A stretch of DNA of 64,000 nt from Mycobacterium ahvazicum (GTDB taxonomy: Bacteria; Actinomycetota; Actinomycetes; Mycobacteriales; Mycobacteriaceae): contig NZ_FXEG02000006.1 of the NCBI RefSeq assembly GCF_900176255.2, forward strand, positions 62,001 through 126,000. The letters run 5' to 3'. Numbering within the stretch: position 1 is the first letter of the stretch; every line of letters starts with the position of its first letter. The notes below the pieces were generated by a model. The model was not told where the DNA came from. It worked only from the letters and a program-made list of their open reading frames with translations, and did not search any database. The position numbers and the translations under genes are program-made. Positions 26,257-35,066 of this stretch are shown piece after piece.

Positions 26257-27969
26257 GTGGCGATCTTCGGTCGAAAGACGGCGCGCCAGCGCCTCCGGAG
26301 AGCTACCCGGGAATCATTGTCGATGCCGGCCTTCAGCTCTCCTGTCGATTGCACCCCCTGGGTGATCGGTGGGCTTTGGCCTGCCGAACTGTCGACGGCG
26401 ACGGACGAAACCGCCACTCTCGCAGAGTATCTCGAGAAAGATCTGCAGCGGATCACCGCTAGCGCCAACAAGCAGTTGGGGATGGTCAAGCGGGCGGGAC
26501 TCACCGATGTGGGCCGGCGGGCGGCAGAAGCCCGCGTTATCGACGAAGCGCGTGCCCGCGCCGTGCGGCGCGTTGAATCGACGATTCGCCAGCTGGAGTT
26601 GATGAAGGCGCAGACGCGCGCGCGACTTCAAACCGCGCAGGTCGCGCGACGTTTCAGCACGGCCGACTTGGAAAAGACGCAAGTCATCCCGGCGGTCCCG
26701 GCGGCCGAACCCGATGTCGCCGCCCCGGCGACGGCCGAAACCGAGGTCATCCCAGTGGTCCCGGTGAAGCAGCCCGAAATCAGGTCCCGGACGCTCGATC
26801 AGACGCAGGTCATACCGGTCATCCCCGCGGAGCCCGAGTTACCTGTTGAGGAGCCGTCGGTCTCCGCCGATCACGATGATGCTTCGGGTGGCCGGCATCG
26901 AGCTCCGTCCGAGGAGCCCACGGTGGACGTCGCGGTTCCGCTGCGGCAGGACGTCTCGGCGGCGGCGGTCGACGCGGAATCCGAGACCGCGCGATTGCAG
27001 AAGTTGGTGCCGCCGGCGGAACCTGCCGTCAGCGAGCCCGAGCCCGAGCCGGAGCCCGAGGTAGTCAGCGAGCCCGAACGCGAACCCGAGCCGGAGCCGG
27101 AGCCGGAGCCGGAGGCTGTCAGCGAGCCGGAGCCCGAACCGGAACCCGAGGCTGTCAGCGAGCCGGAGCCGGAGGCTGTCAGCGAGCCGGAGCCCGAGGT
27201 CGTCGGCCAGCCAGAGCCGGAACCCGAGCCAGAGCTCTTGGTCGTCAGCGAACCCGACCCGGAGCCAGAACCGGAGCTGGAGGCAGAGCCCCAGCCCGTG
27301 CCAGCACCTGCGGCTCCCGCCGTCGTCGAATCCGACTCGGAACGATTGCACCGGCTGCTCTCCCATGTCGTCCGCCAAGAACCCGGGCTGAATTGGGCAG
27401 TCGGCGACCTCGCGGACGGCACCACGCTGCTGGTCACCGACCTCGCGCACGGCTGGATTCCGCCGGGCATCGCGCTGCCGGTGGGCGTGCGGTTGCTCGC
27501 ACCCGGCCGCCGCCGGGGCAAAGCCGCCGCTCTGCTCGGCGAGGCGACCCGGACCGCGACCTATACCCCCGGCGATCGCGTCGGCCGAGCGACCGACTTC
27601 CCGCCGACGGACTCTTCGGTGCAGGCGCGCGAACTGCCGCCCGTCGAAGATCTGGGATGGGAGCTGGGTCGAGTCACGCACTGGCGCGACGGACTTCCCC
27701 GGTTGGTGCACACCTTGGCGAAAGCCGCCACCTCGGGAACCGGTGTCGTGGAAGAGGAAGCCGATCTGCTGCGGGTACATCTCGACACCGCCCGCTACCA
27801 GCTGCTGAGCCAGTACCCGGACGTCGTGCCCACACTGTTGCTCAACTGTCTGTTGCTGGCTGCCACCGAAAGCAGTGTCGCCGGTGACGTGACCTCGGCG
27901 AACTATCACCTGGCATGGTTCCAGAAGCTCGATGAACCCCCGGTCAGCCAGTGGAGCGCCGAGTCCTGA
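26257..27969 (+). CDS. DUF5631/DUF5632 protein with Glu-Pro repeat linker (Rv0029 homolog)
   Basis: 570 residues from GTG. An N-terminal region (about 1-150) has long charged helices (YLEKDLQRITASANKQLG, VRRVESTIRQLELMKAQTR) that could coil. Motifs TQVIPAV, TEVIPVV and TQVIPVI recur at about 145-195. A Glu-Pro repeat linker (about 259-348) leads to the C-terminal domain (about 355-560) with LNWAVGDLADGTTLLVTDLAHGWIPPG and HLAWFQKLDEPPVSQW, the DUF5632/5631 region of Mtb Rv0029. Considerably longer than Rv0029 (365 aa). No signal peptide. Probably part of the secretion-linked gene run. Confidence 0.82.
   Translation: MAIFGRKTARQRLRRATRESLSMPAFSSPVDCTPWVIGGLWPAELSTATDETATLAEYLEKDLQRITASANKQLGMVKRAGLTDVGRRAAEARVIDEARARAVRRVESTIRQLELMKAQTRARLQTAQVARRFSTADLEKTQVIPAVPAAEPDVAAPATAETEVIPVVPVKQPEIRSRTLDQTQVIPVIPAEPELPVEEPSVSADHDDASGGRHRAPSEEPTVDVAVPLRQDVSAAAVDAESETARLQKLVPPAEPAVSEPEPEPEPEVVSEPEREPEPEPEPEPEAVSEPEPEPEPEAVSEPEPEAVSEPEPEVVGQPEPEPEPELLVVSEPDPEPEPELEAEPQPVPAPAAPAVVESDSERLHRLLSHVVRQEPGLNWAVGDLADGTTLLVTDLAHGWIPPGIALPVGVRLLAPGRRRGKAAALLGEATRTATYTPGDRVGRATDFPPTDSSVQARELPPVEDLGWELGRVTHWRDGLPRLVHTLAKAATSGTGVVEEEADLLRVHLDTARYQLLSQYPDVVPTLLLNCLLLAATESSVAGDVTSANYHLAWFQKLDEPPVSQWSAES
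27031..27300 (+). repeat. Glu-Pro codon repeat inside the Rv0029-like gene
   Basis: Tandem GAGCCGGAGCCCGAG-type hexanucleotide units encode runs of EP dipeptides broken by VVSEPE and AVSEPE modules, about 90 residues. Such EP linkers are rigid spacers. The array can expand or contract by slippage and is prone to misassembly. Confidence 0.85.
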
Positions 27970-28103
27970 GCCCGCGTCGCCGCTATCGCGCGGATTCGTC
28001 AGGGCACGAGCAAGACAGGTAGTCGACTACGCATGCGCTCGACGCCGGTGGCTCCATAGATTTCGATTGACGGCCGGACCCACCGGGCGCAAACCCCTCT
28101 CAG

Positions 28104-28409
28104 GTGATCGAAATGCTAGCCATCCCGAAAACACCGTCGCTGCATCGTGATACCACTGCGCCCACGCAAGCGCGGCACAGCGCTACCCCGGATCCCGTTC
28201 TCGTCACCGAACGCCAGCTGATGTTCGCCACGGCCGCTGCCGTCGCCGGCCCGCACCCCCGCACCGCACCGCGTCCCTGGTTCACCACACTCTGGCAACA
28301 ACTGGTCCGGGGCGTCAGTGTCGAGCATGAGCCGCGCCGCCACTACCCGCCACGGAGGATGAGCTACTTCGAGCAGGCGGCGACGGCCCGAGAGATGGAC
28401 CGGCTGTGA
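28104..28409 (+). CDS. Small conserved protein (Rv0030-like)
   Basis: About 101 residues from GTG 28104, or 98 from ATG 28113. Basic, with [20 protein letters not shown] in the middle and a C-terminus [21 protein letters not shown] place it as Rv0030-like from position and size; the function is unknown. Its stop overlaps the start of the next small gene (GTGA, 28406-28409). Confidence 0.65.
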
Positions 28410-28522
28410 ACGAACTTCTGATGGTCGTCGAAGGTATCGTGCTGATCGTGATCAGCGTCGGAATCCACCACCTCTCCGCCTGGCTGGAGCGCTGGGATTA
28501 CGAACGCCACTGCGAGGATTGA
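28406..28522 (+). CDS. 38-aa single-pass membrane protein
   Basis: Starts with GTG overlapping the previous stop. Sequence [19 protein letters not shown] forms one transmembrane helix, followed by a short charged tail ([14 protein letters not shown]). Translational coupling and the clean hydrophobic helix argue for a real gene. It lies immediately before the YbaB-eccB-eccC genes, so a small membrane partner of the secretion module is conceivable. Confidence 0.6.
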
Positions 28523-28603
28523 CGGACGCTCCTTCAATCGTGTCCGCCGAGGCACTCGTCAGATTGTGAATTGACGCTGGTTGGAGGGCTCGATGATACT
28601 GAC

Positions 28604-28933
28604 ATGGTGGCGGGGTCGGGCGGTCGCAGCGAACAGAGCGACCTAAAAGACAGAGATCTCGTCGAAGCGGTTCTGCGTGAGCTGAGCGAGGCAGCCGACA
28701 AGTGGGAAGCCCTTGTCGCGCAAGCCGAGACGGTCACCTACAGCGTGGACTTGGGGGATATTCGCGCCGTGACGAACTCCGACGGCAGGTTGGTCGAGTT
28801 GTCGCTGCATCCTGGCGTGATGACCGGTTACGGCCACGCAGAATTGGCGGACAGGCTCAACCTCGCGATCGCGGCGATTCGCGAGGAGGCCGAAGCCGAG
28901 AATCGGGCCAGGTACGGCGGCGAACTGCATTGA
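28604..28933 (+). CDS. YbaB/EbfC-like protein at the head of the ESX genes
   Basis: 109 residues from ATG 28604; a TTG at 28571 would give 120. Two helices surround a beta-hairpin (TVTYSVDLGDIRAVTNSDGRLVEL, then LADRLNLAIAAIREEAEAE), the YbaB fold seen also in EspL of ESX-1. YbaB-like proteins at ESX loci are thought to be chaperones or nucleoid-like factors. GGAGG at 28582 is better spaced for an out-of-frame ATG at 28592, so the start is uncertain. 51 bp before eccB. Confidence 0.72.
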   Translation: MVAGSGGRSEQSDLKDRDLVEAVLRELSEAADKWEALVAQAETVTYSVDLGDIRAVTNSDGRLVELSLHPGVMTGYGHAELADRLNLAIAAIREEAEAENRARYGGELH

Positions 28934-28984
28934 TGTCGGTGTCGATGCAGCGGTCCTGCATCGACCGCCTGAAGGAGAATGACC

Positions 28985-30481
28985 GTGCCACTTAATCTGT
29001 CCAACCGGGATCAGAATTCGGGGCACCTGTTCTACAACCGTCGGCTGCGCGCCGCGATCACCCGGTTCTCGGTCCGGATGAAGCACGACGACCGCAAACA
29101 GCAAGCGGCCGTGGCCCTGTCGATCGTGCTCGTTCTGATCGGCGTCGGGTGGATGGCGCTGCTGCATGTCATGAAGCCCTCAGGGCTGGTCGGACAGGCG
29201 TCGATCATCGGCGACCGCGACACTGGTGCGGTCTACGCGAAGATCAACGGCCGGCTCTACCCCGCGCTCAACTTGACCTCGGCCCGGCTGGCGGTCGGCA
29301 GTGCCGGTGCCCCGACGTGGGTCAGAGCCAGCGAGATCGCCAAGTACCCGACGGGCCCGATCATCGGCATTCCGGGGGCGCCCGACAGCTTGCCGATCAC
29401 GTCGAGCGCTGAATCGGCGTGGTCGGTCTGCGACGCCGCCGCGGCCCGCGGCAGCGGAACCGCGCCAGTGGTGACCGCCATCGCCGGGCAGCTCTCCCCC
29501 ATCGGCCGGTCGGAGCCGATGCGCCCGAAGCAGGCCATCCTGGCAACGCACAAGGGCGCAACGTATGTGATCTGGCACGGGCAACGATCCCGCATCGATC
29601 CGGCGGACCGGTCGGTGACATTCAACCTCGGTCTCGATCCCGGTGTGACATACCCGATCGAAATCTCTAACGCCCTGTTCGACGCGATGCCGTCGACGGA
29701 ACCCATTGTGCTGCCCGGCATTCCGGGCCGCGGCACGCCGTCGCGATGGCTACCCGGTTCCATTGTGGGCAGGGTCCTGGAAACCCGCGACGCGAGCGGC
29801 TCCGTCAACGGCTTCTATGTGCTGTTGCCCGACGGCGTCCAGAAGATCACCAGCTTCGTCGCCGACCTGTTGCGGACCGCGGATTCGGAAGGCTCGACAA
29901 CACCCACCCTCGTCGCTCCCGACAAGCTGATTCAGATCCCGGTGGTAGACGTGCTCGATGTCGATTACTACCCCTCGGAGAAACTGGAATTCGTTGATAC
30001 GTCTGCAAACCCGGCAACGTGCGTGGGCTGGGAGAAGCAATCGGGCGACCCGCAGGCCCGGATCACGGTCTTCAGCGGCCGCGGGCTGCCGGTTTCGATC
30101 GGCATGGATTCCCGGGTGGTTCGCCTGGTTCGCGACGATCGCGACCCCAATTCTGCCGAGGCACAACAGACGTTGATGTTGCCGGGTGCGGCGAACTTCG
30201 TGACGACAACCAGCGGCGTCGCGACGGCCGACAGCCGCGAGAGCCTGTATTGGATTTCACCGCAAGGTGTTCGGTACGGCATCCAATCCGACCACGCCAC
30301 CTTGCAGGCGTTGGGGCTGGATCCAAAGCTGGCGGTGCAAGCGCCATGGCCGATCGTGCGCACCTTCGCGCCCGGGCCCGCGATCGGTCGTGACGCCGCG
30401 CTGGTGGCGCGCGACGCCGTCTCGGGAGGTGGTGCCGTGGCGCCGATTCCCGATCTCAACGAGCTGGCAGGCGGGGGTTAG
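28985..30481 (+). CDS. eccB: ESX-2-type EccB, type VII secretion membrane component
   Basis: 498 residues from GTG 28985, spaced 8 bases from GAAGGAG; this gives the start PLNLSNRDQNSGHLFYNRRL, which I recall as nearly that of EccB2 (Rv3895c). ATG 28979 is too close to the SD. A cytosolic N-terminus is followed by one transmembrane helix (about 42-63, VALSIVLVLIGVGWMALLHV) and a large periplasmic part with repeat-like motifs (SIIGDRDTGAVYAKINGRLY, PTGPIIGIPGAP, YWISPQGVRYGI). Cys at about 149 and 342 may form the usual disulfide. EccB is a core subunit of the ESX channel. No sign of decay. Confidence 0.93.
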   Translation: MPLNLSNRDQNSGHLFYNRRLRAAITRFSVRMKHDDRKQQAAVALSIVLVLIGVGWMALLHVMKPSGLVGQASIIGDRDTGAVYAKINGRLYPALNLTSARLAVGSAGAPTWVRASEIAKYPTGPIIGIPGAPDSLPITSSAESAWSVCDAAAARGSGTAPVVTAIAGQLSPIGRSEPMRPKQAILATHKGATYVIWHGQRSRIDPADRSVTFNLGLDPGVTYPIEISNALFDAMPSTEPIVLPGIPGRGTPSRWLPGSIVGRVLETRDASGSVNGFYVLLPDGVQKITSFVADLLRTADSEGSTTPTLVAPDKLIQIPVVDVLDVDYYPSEKLEFVDTSANPATCVGWEKQSGDPQARITVFSGRGLPVSIGMDSRVVRLVRDDRDPNSAEAQQTLMLPGAANFVTTTSGVATADSRESLYWISPQGVRYGIQSDHATLQALGLDPKLAVQAPWPIVRTFAPGPAIGRDAALVARDAVSGGGAVAPIPDLNELAGGG

Positions 30482-30487
30482 ACAACG

Positions 30488-33400
30488 ATGTCCAAACGAG
30501 GTTTCGTCCGCGGTCGCCGCAAGCCCGCGCCGAATGTTCCGCCGGTGCGCATCGCCGTCGCCGCGCCCCTGGCACTGCCGGAGCGCGAGCCCCGCAACAT
30601 CCTGCTGATGATCGCGGTTCCCGCGTTGCTCGTCGGAATCATCGGCACGCTGGTGGTGATGTACGCATCCGGGATCCGATCCCTGCAGTCGGGCTTCTTC
30701 CCGATGATCGGGCTGGTCGGGTTCGGCACGCTGATGTTCAGCGGGCGTTTGGGACGCGGGCGCCGAATCAGTTGGGGCGAACAAGAAAAGCAACGCCGGG
30801 CTTACCTGCGTCAGCTCGACGACGACCGCGACGAAGTGCAACGCGCCGCTCAGGATCAGCGACGCAGCCAGCTGTTCGTGCACGGCGATCCGCAGAAGCT
30901 TGACACCGTGATCGGCGGGCCGCGGATGTGGGAACGGCGTCCCGCCGACCCGGACTTCCTCGACGTCCGGCTGGGGATCGGGATTCAGCAAGCCAGCGAA
31001 TCCGCGGTGTCACTGCAGTGGCCCGACGTTCCGATCGGTGAAGAGCTTGAACCTGTAACCGGTGGCGCACTAAGGGATTTCATTCTCGAGCAGAGCAAGA
31101 TCCGTGGAATCGGCAAGGTGCTGAGCCTGCGGTCCAAACCCGGTTTCAGCTTCGTCGGCGACGATCCGGGCGAATTGCACAGCCTGGCCCGTTCGATCTT
31201 GTGCTCGCTGGCCGTCTACCACAGCTCCAGCGATCTCAAAGTCATGGTGGTCACCCGCCACCCCGAATTGTGGTCGTGGCTGGTGTGGCTGCCGCACAAC
31301 CAGCATGACGAGATGTTCGACGCCTGCGGACTGCGGCGATTGATCTTCACCTCCCCGACCGAACTGGAAGAGGCGCTTGACGCCGAGCTGCACCGCAAGG
31401 GCCGCGGACCGTGGACACCACCGGTCGGCATGAGCCCGACATCCATGCCATCGCCGATCGAGTCCAGCCCAGGTCTGGCGCTGGGACCGCACTGGGTGAT
31501 TGTCGACGACAATGTCGGCACCCCCGAACAGTGGGAGGGTGTAACCGGGCAGAAGGGCATGGCCGGCATCACGGTGTTGCGGCTGGCTACCCGGGCCGGT
31601 CTCGGGGTCGGATTCAGCGACGACAGTGAGCGTTTCGCGCTGCGGGAAGGCAGGCTCATCCACCGCGGCACGTTTTACGCCGTGGCGGACATGCTCGCCG
31701 AAAGCACCGCCAACCGGTACGCGCGAGCACTCGCCCGCTGGTCCCCGATGAGCGCCGGAGACTTGTCGGAAACCGACAGCCAAGGCGGCGAATTGTTGCG
31801 CGCGCTGGGCATCAGCGACCCCCGCGAACTCGACGTCGATCGACTCTGGGGCGAGAGCCGCGGTCGCGGCGACCACAAATGGGCGATGATGCCCGTAGGT
31901 GTCAAGCAAGGCGGTGAGCTGCAACAGATTATTCTGCGCGCCAAAGACTTTGGTGGTTTCGGGTTTCACTCGGTCGTCATCGGGACATCCGGTTCCGGCA
32001 AGTCGGAATACTTCCTGTCGCTTTGCACCGGTATCGCGTTGACGCACTCCCCCGAGACGTTCATCGTGATTTTCGTCGACATGAAGTTCGAATCCGCGGC
32101 CCAGGATCTACAGGGGTTTCCCCACGTCGCGGGTTCGCTGTCCAACCTGGGCAAGGACGACCGTCATCTGGCCGAGCGAATGCGCAAGGCCGTCAACGGT
32201 GAGATCGCCCGGCGGTACCGTCTTTTCAACCAGGCCGGGGCCCGCGACGCCAACGAGTACGAAGAAATGCGCCTCGCCGGTCGTGACTTGGAGCCCGTAC
32301 CGATTCTGCTGGTGATCATCGACGAATATCTCGAATTGTTCATTCATCATCCGGAATGGATCGATCTGGTCATCCACATCGGGCAAGAGGGCCGCGGCTG
32401 TAACGTCTTCTTCACCCTCGGCGGTCAGCGGCTGGATCTGTCGTCGCTCAGTAAGGTCAAGAGCAACATCGCTTTTCGGGTGGCCCTTCGTGCGGAGACC
32501 GCGGAGGACTCCCGCGATGTGATCGGTAGCGACGCGGCCTTGCATCTGCCGTCCAAGGAGAACGGCTACGCCCTGCTCAAGGTGGGACCACGCGACCTCG
32601 AACAGTTCCGGTGCTTCTATGTGTCCGCCCCGTTCGTGGTACCGAAGCGGGCGGTCAACGTGAACAAGACTGTGGCGATGAGCTTTTCGCAGCCGCGGGC
32701 GCTCACCTGGGCCTACCAGCCGCTCAGCGAAGCCGACAGCGAAGCGTTGGCCGTCGCGGACGAGCCTGAGGAGCCCGACGAGTTCCTGTTCCACTCCGAC
32801 GGGTTCCGGAAGAAGAAGCTGGTCGACGTGATCCGCGAGTCGCTGATGTCGCACAGCGCGCGTCCGCCCCACCAAATATGGCTGCCGCCTTTGGAAGTCA
32901 GTGAGACGATGGACGTGCTGGTGGCGAGCTGGCGGCGCAAGCCGTGGTACGTCGACTACGGCGACAATCCCGGTCTGGTGTTCCCGGTGGGCGTCGTCGA
33001 CATCCCCGAAGACCACGCGCAGCGGGTGCACGCGGTCGACGCCGAGATGGACAACATCATGGTGGTGGCGACCGCCCAGCGCGGCAAATCGACCACGCTG
33101 ATGTCGCTGATCACCTCGGCCGCATTGATGTATCGGCCTGAGCGGGTGACGTTCTTCTGCATCGGGGCTTCGCTGTACCCCGTCGAAGAGTTACCGCACG
33201 TGGCGTCGGTCGTCAGCCAAACAGACAAGGAAGGCGTCTCGAGGACCGTCGCGTCGATCGAGGGCTTGATCCTGGCGCGCGAGGCAGCGTTTAAGCAGTA
33301 TCAGATCGACATCTCCGAATTCCGGGAACGGCGATTCGGCACCGAGCGGGAGGGCGGCACTGATCCCGCCGACAAGTTCGGCGACGTCTTCCTTGTCGTC

Positions 33401-34567
33401 GACAATTTCAGCGATCTGTACGACAAGGATGCCGCGATGGGAGACCGCGTGGTGTCGATCGCGCGCCAGGGCCTCTCGTACGGGGTCCATGTCGCGACGA
33501 CCGCCACGGCCTGGCTGGTAGGACAAAAGCAGGCGCTGGTCAACGTGTCGAATGCGCGCATCCAGCTGCGGCTGAGCAACCCGGACGAAACCCAGATGGG
33601 CGAGGGCCTCGAGCGCCGAAGGGCCGCGCGCAACACGCTGGATCGACCCGGGTTCGGCGTCACTCGCGAGGGCCACGAGTTGCTGGTCGGCGTACCGGAG
33701 ATCGTCTCGGCCACCGGTGAACGGGTGCCGACCCGGCAACTCGGTGCGGTCATTGCCGAGGTAACCGGCGTCGGCAGGCTCGAGAAGCTGGCGCGGTTGC
33801 CCGAACAAATTCAACTCGCCCAGATCATCGCGGCGTTCGCCGAGACCGATGTGGCAGCCGACCCGTTCAATATTCCCTTCGCCATCGGCGAAAGTGCTTT
33901 GCAGCCAACGTATTTACCGACGCGAACGGTGCCCAGCATGCTGGTGCTGGGCCGGCAGTTGTGCGGCAAGACGACAACGCTGGCTGCCTTCGGTCAAGCG
34001 GTCATGAGCAGGTTCAGTCCCGAGCAGGCGCAAATCACCATCATCGATCCCAAGACGTCGCTGATCGGCAAAATCCGGGGGCCGCACGTGCGCGCATACG
34101 CCTACACCGCCGACGACATCGACACCGTGATCGAGGAGTTGGCGGCGCTGATGCGCGACCGGCTCCCGCCCTCCGGTCTGAGTCAGGAAGAGTTGCTGAG
34201 CCGCAGCACGTGGGAGGGTCCGCACCATTTCCTCCTGATCGACGACGAGCAGGAACTGCGCCCACACGGCGCGATCGGCAAGGCGGGCGCCAGCGCTCCG
34301 TTATGGGGGCTGATCGAGCGCAGTCGCGAGATAGGCCTGCACGTGATTGCGTCGCGTTTGCCCGGAAACTGGGCCGGGGTCTCGGTGACGAATCCATTCT
34401 TGCAGAAGATGACGAGTTCGCGAGCGCCGACCCTATTCATGGACAACGACCCGGCGACGGTAAAGGTGTTCGCCAGGGTCAGTGCCCAGCAACTACCGCC
34501 GGGGCGCGGTCTGCTCGTCACCACCGATGGTGCGATCGAAGGTGTGCTGGTAGGAACGCCGGAATAG
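30488..34567 (+). CDS. eccC: EccC, FtsK/SpoIIIE-type triple ATPase of type VII secretion
   Basis: 1359 residues, one polypeptide (not split into Ca and Cb), as in ESX-2, 3 and 5. Two transmembrane helices near 38-58 and 68-82, DUF-like stalk, then three ATPase domains. P-loop 1 is GTSGSGKSE (499-507), canonical, with Walker B LLVIIDEYLELF. P-loop 2 is ATAQRGKST (863-871 region), lacking the first Gly. P-loop 3 is GRQLCGKTT (1155-1163) with FLLIDDEQEL. EccC recognises and drives substrates. 6 bp after eccB, so co-expressed. Full length and intact. Confidence 0.95.
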   Translation: MSKRGFVRGRRKPAPNVPPVRIAVAAPLALPEREPRNILLMIAVPALLVGIIGTLVVMYASGIRSLQSGFFPMIGLVGFGTLMFSGRLGRGRRISWGEQEKQRRAYLRQLDDDRDEVQRAAQDQRRSQLFVHGDPQKLDTVIGGPRMWERRPADPDFLDVRLGIGIQQASESAVSLQWPDVPIGEELEPVTGGALRDFILEQSKIRGIGKVLSLRSKPGFSFVGDDPGELHSLARSILCSLAVYHSSSDLKVMVVTRHPELWSWLVWLPHNQHDEMFDACGLRRLIFTSPTELEEALDAELHRKGRGPWTPPVGMSPTSMPSPIESSPGLALGPHWVIVDDNVGTPEQWEGVTGQKGMAGITVLRLATRAGLGVGFSDDSERFALREGRLIHRGTFYAVADMLAESTANRYARALARWSPMSAGDLSETDSQGGELLRALGISDPRELDVDRLWGESRGRGDHKWAMMPVGVKQGGELQQIILRAKDFGGFGFHSVVIGTSGSGKSEYFLSLCTGIALTHSPETFIVIFVDMKFESAAQDLQGFPHVAGSLSNLGKDDRHLAERMRKAVNGEIARRYRLFNQAGARDANEYEEMRLAGRDLEPVPILLVIIDEYLELFIHHPEWIDLVIHIGQEGRGCNVFFTLGGQRLDLSSLSKVKSNIAFRVALRAETAEDSRDVIGSDAALHLPSKENGYALLKVGPRDLEQFRCFYVSAPFVVPKRAVNVNKTVAMSFSQPRALTWAYQPLSEADSEALAVADEPEEPDEFLFHSDGFRKKKLVDVIRESLMSHSARPPHQIWLPPLEVSETMDVLVASWRRKPWYVDYGDNPGLVFPVGVVDIPEDHAQRVHAVDAEMDNIMVVATAQRGKSTTLMSLITSAALMYRPERVTFFCIGASLYPVEELPHVASVVSQTDKEGVSRTVASIEGLILAREAAFKQYQIDISEFRERRFGTEREGGTDPADKFGDVFLVVDNFSDLYDKDAAMGDRVVSIARQGLSYGVHVATTATAWLVGQKQALVNVSNARIQLRLSNPDETQMGEGLERRRAARNTLDRPGFGVTREGHELLVGVPEIVSATGERVPTRQLGAVIAEVTGVGRLEKLARLPEQIQLAQIIAAFAETDVAADPFNIPFAIGESALQPTYLPTRTVPSMLVLGRQLCGKTTTLAAFGQAVMSRFSPEQAQITIIDPKTSLIGKIRGPHVRAYAYTADDIDTVIEELAALMRDRLPPSGLSQEELLSRSTWEGPHHFLLIDDEQELRPHGAIGKAGASAPLWGLIERSREIGLHVIASRLPGNWAGVSVTNPFLQKMTSSRAPTLFMDNDPATVKVFARVSAQQLPPGRGLLVTTDGAIEGVLVGTPE

Positions 34568-34751
34568 GCCGAATCCACAAGATCGGCCGGGGGTGCCGAA
34601 AAGGTGAATCGACAGCTGCTGAAGACCCCCATAGAATCGGTGCATTCCGCGATATTTCGACGGACACAACTTGCCTGGTGGGGAGCCAGCCAAAAGGGGG
34701 TATACCCCTCTGACGGTTGAAACCGGGCATTCGCACATACGGAGGGTCACA
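34568..34751 (+). promoter_or_regulatory. Spacer before PE with a GGGGTATACCCC palindrome
   Basis: 184 bp between eccC and PE. 34697-34708 is a perfect 12-bp palindrome, GGGGTATACCCC, about 45 bases before the PE start. It could be an operator or part of a promoter for a separate PE-PPE transcript. No regulator is assigned. Confidence 0.35.
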
Positions 34752-35057
34752 ATGAGCGGTCTGTTTGACATGGTGCCGGGCGCCGTTGATTTATCGGCGG
34801 CCACAGAAGGAGCACTCAGCCAGGAGATGGCGGCTACCACGTCGGCCGGCTCGGCGGCACTGGTTGGTGTGCTGCCGATGGCACCGGACGCCGATTCCAT
34901 CGAGTTCGCCGCCGCGCTGAACGCGACAGGTGCGGCCTACTTGGCGACCGCAGCCGAGCACGCCGGGCAACGCGCCGCCTTCTCGGGCGCGCAGGGTCTT
35001 GCGTCCGCCACGGGTGTCGGCACCGACATAGCCAACGCGGCCGCGAGCGCGATCTAA
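34752..35057 (+). CDS. PE protein of the ESX-2-like module (PE36-like)
   Basis: 101 residues from ATG 34752 with GGAGGG ahead at 34741. The open frame upstream (to 34671) is ignored. The sequence is Ala/Gly-rich helical, EGALSQEMAATTSAGSAALV and LNATGAAYLATAAEHAGQRA, as in the PE helical hairpin, with no C-terminal repeat domain. PE proteins pair with a PPE and are exported by ESX; the partner follows 9 bp later. Somewhat longer than PE36. Confidence 0.82.
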   Translation: MSGLFDMVPGAVDLSAATEGALSQEMAATTSAGSAALVGVLPMAPDADSIEFAAALNATGAAYLATAAEHAGQRAAFSGAQGLASATGVGTDIANAAASAI

Positions 35058-35066
35058 GCAGCCAGC

